Assembly: GCA_002493305.1 (NCBI GenBank)
Contig: DKYJ01000020.1
Coordinates: 1 to 10,631 of the forward strand
From: Clostridiales bacterium UBA7103
GTDB lineage: Bacteria; Bacillota; Clostridia; Oscillospirales; Oscillospiraceae
Reading direction: 5' to 3'
DNA: 10,631 bases
Shown: piece by piece, positions 6,189-10,631 of the stretch
Numbering within the stretch: position 1 is the stretch's first letter
Layout of the letters: the number at the start of each line of letters is the position of its first letter
Notes under the pieces: generated by a model
Databases searched by the model: none
What the model saw: the letters and a program-made list of their open reading frames with translations, nothing else
Told to the model about the DNA's origin: nothing
Position numbers and translations under genes: made by a program

Positions 6189-6791
6189 CTATCTCTTCCC
6201 AAAATGCAAGGCCGCCAGCACTCCCACCGGCGTAAAATAGGCGCACCAGAATTCAAGCGCGACAACACCGGCGATGCTCGTCTCTCCGCTTGCCATCGAA
6301 CTGAACACGCCTGTCATCGGCATGATAAAGCAGCTGAAAAAGAACACTCCATGGATAATCATCATGTACTTTAGCCACTTATCCGCCCTTGATTTTGGCC
6401 GGATCGTCAGCCCCACAAAGAAGGTTGAAAGCGCCATCATGCCATAACCGAGCAGGTCATAGCTGAAAAACAGGCCGCCTCGTGAATAGTCAAGTATCCG
6501 CAGGGCTTGCTCACCAAGTCCGTCCAGCCTGACGGCAGTCGTCTGGGCAAAGTAAACGATAAATACCAGCACCGCATAAATTGCGGCAAATATCGCTCCG
6601 GCAATAGCCGCTGCCCTATGCGCTTCATCGCTTTCGGCGCAAAATCCGGCGGTCAGCATGATGTAGCCTATCGGCAATAGCATGCACACAAAATAGCTCC
6701 CAAAGTCAAAGGGGATCAGCATACACACGGCAAACAGTATTACCGACGCCGTCACTATCACAGCGCCAACTCTCGCTATCGTTCTGTTCAT
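6189..6791 (-). CDS. Six-helix membrane protein of unknown function
   Basis: The 200-residue protein has about six hydrophobic segments: roughly 6-27, 33-51, 61-83, 112-131, 141-161 and 173-196. The loops are short, one of them containing RLDGLGEQALRILDYSRGG. There is no signal peptide and no motif I can assign to a transporter or enzyme. It resembles small uncharacterised membrane proteins of clostridia of the DUF998/DUF4386 kind, a weak guess. I start at ATG 6791, with GAGGTG five bases upstream; a TTG directly before it is less likely. It begins nine bases after the GyrI-like gene, so the two are almost surely co-transcribed. It may then act in export or sensing of the ligand bound by its neighbour, but that is inference. 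Confidence 0.75.
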   Translation of the reverse strand: MNRTIARVGAVIVTASVILFAVCMLIPFDFGSYFVCMLLPIGYIMLTAGFCAESDEAHRAAAIAGAIFAAIYAVLVFIVYFAQTTAVRLDGLGEQALRILDYSRGGLFFSYDLLGYGMMALSTFFVGLTIRPKSRADKWLKYMMIIHGVFFFSCFIMPMTGVFSSMASGETSIAGVVALEFWCAYFTPVGVLAALHFGKR

Positions 6792-6800
6792 CAAGACACC

Positions 6801-7433
6801 TCACGCTCTTTTGATAGGATGCCTGATGACCGTTTTCAGTTTCTCCGGCGCGGTCTTGCGCGGGTCTGAAAGATATATCTCATGGTGCAGGCGCGTGTCG
6901 GAAAAGTCGTTTACATAGCCGTTTTTCTTCAGATACTCGTCCATCACAGCTACCGTCGCCGGCTCATCGTCATACGAGCCTGTGTGCAAAATCTGAACGC
7001 AAAGTCCCTCCTCGACAGTGATAAGCTCCGCCTTGGAGCAGTCCAACTTTTTCTTCTTTGTTGCAGTCTCGACCGCCCATTCAAAATCCTTTTTAGTCAC
7101 AAAATCCGGCAAGCGGATGACGGAGACCCAGTTGAAGCCCGCCTTGTCGGAGTAGTCCACCCCGGCAATGCCCTCCTGCCACCACAAGCCCTCCAGCGGC
7201 GGTACGACATATTCAAAAAAGCCCTCTATTTTATGATCGGTTTTATAGCTCATCTTGAGCGTGTACGCCACTGCATACAGCACGCTGATAGCCTGCTGAT
7301 ACGCGCCGCCCTCCTCATTCGGGTCTCCCCTGCCGCGCACGGCAATATAATTTGCCGCCGGGACATTCACTATCGAGGGCTTATTCTTCGGCATGTAAAA
7401 TTCCTTGTATTCCTTCTTAAAATCAAACGCCAT
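6801..7433 (-). CDS. GyrI-like small-molecule-binding domain protein
   Basis: The 210-residue protein matches the GyrI-like (SOUL/BacR ligand-binding-like) proteins of clostridia. It has the early VRGRGDP (32-38), YAVAYTLK (53-60), VPPLEGLWW (77-85), and late QILHTGSYDDEPATVAVMDE (147-166), then HHEIYLSDPRKTAPEKLKTV (183-202). Relatives bind hydrophobic drugs or dyes, and some degrade cyclopropane-containing toxins through a conserved Glu/Trp/Tyr pocket. Glu81 with Trp84 and Trp85 and Glu157 may line such a pocket here. No DNA-binding domain is fused, so this is a stand-alone binding protein or hydrolase. ATG is six bases after AGGAG. It sits between DUF3795 (48 bases upstream) and a membrane protein (9 bases downstream). 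Substrate unknown. Confidence 0.88.
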   Translation of the reverse strand: MAFDFKKEYKEFYMPKNKPSIVNVPAANYIAVRGRGDPNEEGGAYQQAISVLYAVAYTLKMSYKTDHKIEGFFEYVVPPLEGLWWQEGIAGVDYSDKAGFNWVSVIRLPDFVTKKDFEWAVETATKKKKLDCSKAELITVEEGLCVQILHTGSYDDEPATVAVMDEYLKKNGYVNDFSDTRLHHEIYLSDPRKTAPEKLKTVIRHPIKRA

Positions 7434-7481
7434 AATTTTCTCCTGTTTTTCAAAAATGGGGGCATAGCCTCCGCCACGGCA

Positions 7482-7820
7482 TCATTCTTCCGCTTTCAAA
7501 TTTTCAAGAGCCTCCGCATTGCCGGAGATGATTTCCCCCAGCGCCGTACAGGTCTCCAGCTCCGGACAGCCGCCGCAGGTTGTCACGCCCTTTTGCGCCG
7601 CGCACTGACGGACGGGGCAAAGGCTGTCGCAAAATACGGTTTTGACCCCATCCACCCGGCAGCCCTGGCAGTTGATATGCTCCGGCAGGATAGGGGCGTT
7701 GTTCAGCTCCGCCCACAGCTTTGCGGTTTTCACCCGCAGGGCTTGGTCGTCATTTACCGTCGCAATGTAAGCGTCGCACTTTTCGCAGTCCAGCCCGCAG
7801 TATCCGATCATTTCTCTCAT
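7482..7820 (-). CDS. DUF3795 cysteine-rich protein
   Basis: The 112-residue protein carries eleven cysteines: C8, C12, C15, C51, C54, C64, C68, C73, C82, C85 and C91. They lie in motifs such as CGLDCEKCDAY at the start, CQGC, FCDSLCPVRQC and TCGGCPELETC. This is the DUF3795 pattern, common in clostridia and methanogens and thought to bind metal or an iron-sulphur cluster; no reaction is established. I start at ATG 7820 because AGGAGG lies six bases before it. A TTG-started longer frame runs through that site and is rejected. DUF3795 genes often sit beside GyrI-like genes or small regulators, as here. Base composition matches the GC-richer genes downstream rather than the serine hydrolase upstream. 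Confidence 0.88.
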   Translation of the reverse strand: MREMIGYCGLDCEKCDAYIATVNDDQALRVKTAKLWAELNNAPILPEHINCQGCRVDGVKTVFCDSLCPVRQCAAQKGVTTCGGCPELETCTALGEIISGNAEALENLKAEE

Positions 7821-7848
7821 AATGTACCTCCTCAAGCATAGGAATTTG

Positions 7849-8835
7849 TTATTTTGTAACGAATGGTTCTATTTTTTCTCTGATAAAATCAATTCGGTCA
7901 AACACTGTCGGTTTGAAGTAGCCCGAAACTGCTACTACCAATTCCTTTTGAGGATTGATATAAATAACATTTCCGCTGTTGCCGATAGCCGCATAGCTTC
8001 TCTCATTTTCATCAACAATCCACCACAAATATCCATACATCATATCTCGGAATTTTTCGTTACAGCGCAGCCTAACCTTTGTGCTTTCTTCAATCCATTT
8101 TTCAGAAACGATCCGTTTGTTATGGAACACACCTTTTTGCAGACAGAGCAGACCTATCTTGGACATTTCTTCAGCAGACAGACACAGACCGTATCCAGCT
8201 GCCCCCACCCCCATTGGGTCTGAAAACCAAATATTGTCTTTCGGCGTCTTTCCTACGGTAAAAGCCTTATGCGCTTCAGCATCAGGAGCAACATATATTT
8301 TCCGTGGTGCAATCGTCAACGGCTCAAATAGATATTCATTTGCAAAATCTACCGTTGTCATTTCACTTACTATTGTAATGATACCTGTAAGAATATGAAT
8401 ACCCAAGGTAGAGTATTGAAATTCTCCCGTTATGCCACGTCTGCCGCCTAAAAAATCCAAAGCGGCAATACTCCAATCTTCCTGCACGCATATTTTTGAC
8501 CACGGCTCTGATTTATACTTAAAGGGAGCAGTCATTGTCAGAAGATTTTTTAATGTAACTTTCTGAATTGTCTTTTCTCCCCGTTTGGTTTTGTAATCGG
8601 GAAAATAATCCAGTACAAAATCGTCTATGCTGCCAATCAATCCTCGTTCCAGGGCAATACCAACTAACAAAGAAACAATGCTTTTCGTTACAGACATCGT
8701 ATGTACTGTATCATCAGCCTTGTAGCCGTTCCATGTATCGTTTATGATTGTCTTTCCGTTATGAATCACTATCATCTGGCAGATGTTTGACTGGCTGTCT
8801 GCGATATAACTGTGAAGCTCTGATAAATCTATCAT
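7849..8835 (-). CDS. Serine hydrolase, class C beta-lactamase / DD-peptidase fold
   Basis: The 328-residue protein has the acylating S-x-x-K motif SVTK (48-51; S48 nucleophile, K51 base). The second motif is Y-S-T at 141-143, where Y-x-N or Y-S-N is usual. A GNSGNVIYI stretch near the C-terminus sits where KTG or HTG would be. These are features of the COG1680 group of esterases and peptidases rather than true beta-lactamases. There is no signal peptide, so it should be cytoplasmic. ATG is five bases after GGAAGG. It is AT-richer than the genes that follow and stands 28 bases before DUF3795. It may be the promoter-proximal gene of that set or an insertion there. The substrate is not deducible; antibiotic resistance should not be inferred. 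Confidence 0.88.
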   Translation of the reverse strand: MIDLSELHSYIADSQSNICQMIVIHNGKTIINDTWNGYKADDTVHTMSVTKSIVSLLVGIALERGLIGSIDDFVLDYFPDYKTKRGEKTIQKVTLKNLLTMTAPFKYKSEPWSKICVQEDWSIAALDFLGGRRGITGEFQYSTLGIHILTGIITIVSEMTTVDFANEYLFEPLTIAPRKIYVAPDAEAHKAFTVGKTPKDNIWFSDPMGVGAAGYGLCLSAEEMSKIGLLCLQKGVFHNKRIVSEKWIEESTKVRLRCNEKFRDMMYGYLWWIVDENERSYAAIGNSGNVIYINPQKELVVAVSGYFKPTVFDRIDFIREKIEPFVTK

Positions 8836-8930
8836 TTTTACCTTCCATTATGCCGCTTTGGCGGCGTTTATTCAAGAGAAGCTTATATACCAACACATAT
8901 TAATGCGAAAGAATAAACCTTCTACATGAA

Positions 8931-8959
8931 ATCATAATGCCATTAAAAATGGAAAGCAA
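8931..8959 (-). promoter_or_regulatory. Possible promoter of the serine hydrolase gene set, with a symmetric spacer
   Basis: On the minus strand: -35 TTGCTT (8954-8959, weak), 17-base spacer, -10 TATGAT (8931-8936, 5 of 6). The spacer holds a perfect 5-bp inverted repeat CCATT-TTT-AATGG (8940-8952), an operator-like arrangement. The leader to the start codon is about 90 bases and contains a small GCCGC/GCGGC hairpin (8852-8865) before the ribosome site. Confidence 0.35.
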
Positions 8960-9061
8960 CACCTTTTTTGCAACAATGTTGAACACGATGCAGGAGTCTA
9001 TTCTGCACCGGGCGCATTTTAGTTTTTGATATTTAATTCAATTCCGATTTGCCAGTCTCTC
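8960..9061. other. Gene-free stretch between the serine hydrolase promoter and the element scar
   Basis: I see no gene on either strand here. It holds a small perfect palindrome, CAACA-A-TGTTG, at 8970-8980, and AT-rich sequence. Short frames lack ribosome sites and protein-like composition. With the features at 9062-9389 it makes up most of the 554-base gap between the GrpB-family gene and the serine hydrolase. Confidence 0.5.
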
Positions 9062-9166
9062 TTACTCTCCGAAAATCGACAGGATTACCTCTTTCATACT
9101 CCACTGCGGCGGCGTCAGAACAAGCTCGCACAATTTCGTTTCCGCCAAGCGTGGCGAAAACTGCAT
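9062..9166 (-). CDS. 34-residue ORF ending in a duplicated protein tail
   Basis: ATG 9166 follows GGGAG by four bases. The peptide begins MQFSPRLAETKLCELVL and ends PQWSMKEVILSIFGE. The end closely matches that of the remnant at 9288-9389 (PQGSMKEVILSIFGKSDE). It may be a true tiny gene, but more likely it is the 3' end of a broken or recombined gene. No family is recognised. Confidence 0.3.
   Translation of the reverse strand: MQFSPRLAETKLCELVLTPPQWSMKEVILSIFGE
9069..9100. repeat. Direct repeat, copy 1 (32 bp)
   Basis: This copy is identical over 32 bases to 9304-9335, in the same orientation, starting 235 bases apart. Ten further bases beyond it match at 8 of 10 positions. On the minus strand it encodes the shared SMKEVILSIFG tail in both copies. 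Confidence 0.9.
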
Positions 9167-9188
9167 TATGCTCCCTCATTCTTCCTTT

Positions 9189-9223
9189 CAAAATCACGAC
9201 CGCTCCGCTGTGTCGTGATTTTG
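9189..9223. terminator. Perfect 12-bp hairpin, probable bidirectional terminator
   Basis: CAAAATCACGAC (9189-9200) pairs fully with GTCGTGATTTTG (9212-9223) around an 11-base loop. The plus side continues TTTTATT, a good T-tract. The minus side has the TTTT of the stem only. It could stop transcripts coming from the mazG/GrpB unit before the serine hydrolase set. It could equally be a structural end of a lost element. Confidence 0.6.
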
Positions 9224-9295
9224 TTTTATTAACTGCGCTCCCGACTTCGTCAGAGCAAAAAATCTCTCGCACTCTGCTCTTGGCGATTTATTCAT
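9194..9295 (-). CDS. 33-residue ORF overlapping the remnant's stop
   Basis: ATG 9295 overlaps the stop of the preceding frame (GATGAATAA), a coupling-type arrangement. The peptide begins MNKSPRAECERFFALTKSG and ends in HDTAERS, with its last codons inside the hairpin. Charged, soluble composition; no family recognised. It may be a real tiny gene of a mobile element or chance. Confidence 0.25.
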   Translation of the reverse strand: MNKSPRAECERFFALTKSGAQLIKQNHDTAERS

Positions 9296-9389
9296 CGCTT
9301 TTCCCGAAAATCGACAGGATTACCTCTTTCATACTGCCCTGCGGCATACCTAAAACGCGCTCGGTGTTATAGATAAACGCCTCGATTTT
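9288..9389 (-). pseudogene. C-terminal remnant of an unidentified protein
   Basis: Directly after the TGA of the GrpB-family gene, and in the same frame, comes KIEAFIYNTERVLGM and PQGSMKEVILSIFGKSDE, then TAA. The composition is that of a real helical protein end. There is no start codon before the internal Met and no ribosome site. It is either the tail of a gene whose front was lost when the GrpB-family gene arrived, or a tail read only if TGA were bypassed. The second copy of its end at 9062 supports recombination here. Confidence 0.45.
9304..9335. repeat. Direct repeat, copy 2 (32 bp)
   Basis: This is the partner of 9069-9100. The pair bounds a 235-bp period that contains the hairpin and the small ORFs. 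Confidence 0.9.
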
Positions 9390-9980
9390 TCAATCGCCGC
9401 TTCGATAGGCCGGAAGCTGTGAGTACCTGTCGCCATATATCCTTCGGGCTTCTGTTGTACACTTGCGAATGAATCCGGTTTTTGCATCGGTATAGGCGTC
9501 CCTGTCATGCTCATATTTCTTCCATAATTCCAGCTTCAAAGCTTCATAAGCCTTCGCGACCTGCGGATGCTCTTTTAAATAATCTCTAAAATACAACTCA
9601 TCGTTATCTCCGGTATATCTCAGGTGCAGGTGAAACACCCTCTCGGCAAACCCTTTTTCCGTATACCCCTTGTTAAAAGAAAGTCTGTCAGGAGCTTCGG
9701 ACATACAAATATAGCCGTTTTCTTCAATCAATTTTTTATAGTCGGATAATTTATAACCATTTGAAATTTCCACAAGAATATCAACAATCGGTTTTGCACA
9801 AATAAAGCTGATTGCCGTACTGCCTATATGACTTATTCTCTCTATTTCTGGAGCTTTGTTTTTCAAACGGTTTTCTTCATCAGTATACCATTCTTTCCAG
9901 CAAGGCTGATGGTCTGTCAGACGTATTGGAAATATCTGCCACAATTTTTCTAAGCTCATTTCAGATAATTTCTTCTCCAT
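9390..9980 (-). CDS. GrpB family protein (UPF0157, nucleotidyltransferase fold)
   Basis: The 196-residue protein has the family core: HIGSTAI (51-57) followed by KPIVDILVE (63-71), the G-S and paired-acidic pattern of a minimal nucleotidyltransferase. Later come HLHLRY with a downstream FRDYLKEHPQVAKAYEALK helix and a C-terminal KTGFIRK motif. Family members are small cytoplasmic proteins; some are fused to or placed near kinases or acetyltransferases. The transferred nucleotide and the acceptor are unknown. ATG has GGAG four bases upstream. The last residues, after about GDRY, are not typical of the family and may come from fused neighbouring DNA. It lies 60 bases after the MazG-like gene and is probably co-transcribed with it. 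Composition is AT-rich, like a transferred gene. Confidence 0.9.
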   Translation of the reverse strand: MEKKLSEMSLEKLWQIFPIRLTDHQPCWKEWYTDEENRLKNKAPEIERISHIGSTAISFICAKPIVDILVEISNGYKLSDYKKLIEENGYICMSEAPDRLSFNKGYTEKGFAERVFHLHLRYTGDNDELYFRDYLKEHPQVAKAYEALKLELWKKYEHDRDAYTDAKTGFIRKCTTEARRIYGDRYSQLPAYRSGD

Positions 9981-10040
9981 TTTTCTCCGCCTCCAGCGCC
10001 GATGCCTTTCTATAACTTTCCGGAAGCCCGCAAGCTGGAA

Positions 10041-10382
10041 TCATGTGTTCAACTCTCGATTTCTCATAACCGCAACGAATTGTTCCAAATTCGTTCTGTG
10101 ATTGTATTTTGCGGAAGCTGCTCTGTCCTTTTCAATGATGACTTCGTTCATATCAATACTATTGAGCGCAGCTATGGCAACCGCATAATGAATCACATCT
10201 GCAAGTTCGCTGCCTAACTGAGCCCGCAAGTCTTCATTATCAGATGATTTTCTGCCTGCCTTTTTGTTCAGGACTTCTGCAACTTCGCCAATTTCTTCCA
10301 CAAGTTTCATAAATAAACTTTCGTCTATTCCGTCATTGCTGTAATGATCCAGTAAATATGCTTCCAGTTCTTCTATCGTCAC
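10041..10382 (-). CDS. MazG-like nucleotide pyrophosphohydrolase
   Basis: The 113-residue, all-helical protein has the metal-binding motif EEIGEV (E29, E30, E33) and its partner SELADV (E59, D62), as in MazG and dUTPase-2-like all-alpha NTP pyrophosphohydrolases. Such enzymes hydrolyse (d)NTPs to NMP and pyrophosphate, often removing damaged nucleotides. A single short domain suggests a dimer or tetramer. The given start is GTG 10382, but the only good ribosome site, AGGAGG, is 16 bases away. An ATT (10388) or ATA (10391) in the same frame would be better placed. It has a strong promoter and is followed by the GrpB-family gene. Specificity is unknown. Confidence 0.88.
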   Translation of the reverse strand: MTIEELEAYLLDHYSNDGIDESLFMKLVEEIGEVAEVLNKKAGRKSSDNEDLRAQLGSELADVIHYAVAIAALNSIDMNEVIIEKDRAASAKYNHRTNLEQFVAVMRNRELNT

Positions 10383-10398
10383 TTTAATTATCTGATTC

Positions 10399-10404
10399 CC
10401 TCCT
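10399..10404 (-). promoter_or_regulatory. Ribosome binding site with unusual spacing before the MazG-like gene
   Basis: AGGAGG on the minus strand lies 16 bases before GTG 10382, 10 before an in-frame ATT and 7 before an in-frame ATA. No ATG is available nearby in frame. Either a long spacing or a rare start codon is used. Confidence 0.6.
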
Positions 10405-10425
10405 CAAATTTGCTTGGATACACCG

Positions 10426-10454
10426 ATTATAATGTATGCCGCCTGCCATTTCAA
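10426..10454 (-). promoter_or_regulatory. Strong promoter of the MazG-like/GrpB-family unit
   Basis: On the minus strand: -35 TTGAAA (10449-10454, 5 of 6), 17-base spacer, perfect -10 TATAAT (10426-10431). The predicted start is near 10419, giving a leader of about 37 bases. It diverges from the tRNA promoter on the other strand. Confidence 0.8.
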
Positions 10455-10521
10455 CCTGCTTTTATGAAACCGTCAAAGCTGTATGCCGGAAGTGTTTTTC
10501 AATACGCCGTAAAATCAAGCC

Positions 10522-10550
10522 TTGCGCCCGGGCGGGATTTGTTGTATAAT
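10522..10550 (+). promoter_or_regulatory. Promoter of the right-edge tRNA-Pro
   Basis: -35 TTGCGC (10522-10527, weak), 17-base spacer, perfect -10 TATAAT (10545-10550). The predicted start is near 10557, about 20 bases before the tRNA. Between this and the minus-strand promoter (10455-10521) I see no gene. Confidence 0.6.
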
Positions 10551-10576
10551 ACGCTCTGCAAGTGTTTATTAAGTAT

Positions 10577-10614
10577 CCGGGTATAGCGCAGTTGGTAGCG
10601 CGGGTGGTTTGGGA
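10577..10614 (+). tRNA. 5' half of a tRNA-Pro (UGG anticodon), broken after the anticodon loop
   Basis: Acceptor strand CCGGGTA, T8-A9, D-stem GCGC/GCGC around AGTTGGTA, then anticodon stem GGTGG and loop TTTGGGA with anticodon TGG (10610-10612). This is typical of bacterial tRNA-Pro, including C at position 1. The expected 3' stem CCACC should begin at 10615, but the sequence is GAATA, and the last 17 bases match no tRNA part. The gene is either cut by an insertion, interrupted, or followed by an assembly error at the contig end. Confidence 0.6.
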
Positions 10615-10631
10615 GAATACGCCCAGCCAGA

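Noticed and set aside
6882..7841. A 319-codon plus-strand frame opposite the GyrI-like and DUF3795 genes
   Set aside because: The minus-strand genes have family motifs and good ribosome sites; the long opposite frame arises from base composition and spans an intergenic gap.
7849..8835. Antibiotic-resistance beta-lactamase
   Set aside because: There is no signal peptide and the second and third active-site motifs are not those of a true beta-lactamase.
8971..9028. Short plus-strand frame starting MLNTMQES
   Set aside because: It has 18 codons, no ribosome site and no similarity I can name.
9033..9272. A 79-codon minus-strand frame across the direct-repeat region
   Set aside because: It reads the repeat in a different frame from the conserved tail, passes through the hairpin and has no ribosome site or family-like sequence.
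1..10631. CRISPR array, riboswitch, prophage, transposase or recombinase gene
   Set aside because: No regularly spaced repeat series, no recognisable aptamer core and no recombinase or phage protein were found on either strand.

Overview
The window looks like chromosomal DNA of a moderately GC-rich anaerobic Firmicute of class Clostridia, perhaps Oscillospirales. This is inferred from the set of housekeeping genes (mnmE, rex, trmB, an ExoA-type xth, dusB), strong AGGAGG-type ribosome sites, sigma-A promoters with TG-extended -10 boxes, and short intergenic gaps. Every protein gene I accept reads on the minus strand. The first bases of one tRNA gene lie at the left edge (minus strand) and the 5' half of a tRNA-Pro lies at the right edge (plus strand), so the window may be a contig bounded by tRNA loci.

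Positions 1-4900 are a housekeeping block. From right to left in transcription order come trmB (tRNA m7G46 methyltransferase), xth (exonuclease III/AP endonuclease) and dusB (tRNA dihydrouridine synthase), then rex (NADH/NAD+ sensing repressor) and mnmE (tRNA wobble-U34 GTPase). trmB-xth-dusB form a compact operon, with xth and dusB overlapping. rex has its own promoter, and a good Rex-operator match sits on the -10 box, suggesting autoregulation. A strong terminator follows rex. Three of the five proteins modify tRNA, next to a tRNA gene with its own promoter.

Positions 4880-6190 hold a lipoprotein built almost entirely from DUF4097-type beta repeats, closed by a terminator. It is preceded by a leader with a 21-codon ORF whose start resembles the N-terminus of the GrpB-family gene found 3.9 kb away.

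Positions 6189-8960 hold four closely spaced genes: a cytoplasmic beta-lactamase-fold serine hydrolase, a cysteine-rich DUF3795 protein, a GyrI-like small-molecule-binding protein and a six-helix membrane protein. They could be one transcript. The serine hydrolase is visibly richer in A+T than the three genes after it, which suggests a different origin.

Positions 8960-10460 are accessory and AT-richer: a MazG-like pyrophosphohydrolase and a GrpB-family nucleotidyltransferase-fold protein read from one good promoter. Next comes about 330 bp of debris with a 32-bp perfect direct repeat, a 12-bp perfect hairpin and tiny overlapping ORFs carrying two versions of the same protein tail. This looks like the scar of an integrative element and is the least explained part of the window. 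I see no CRISPR array, defence system or complete mobile element. The plus strand appears to carry only the right-hand tRNA.
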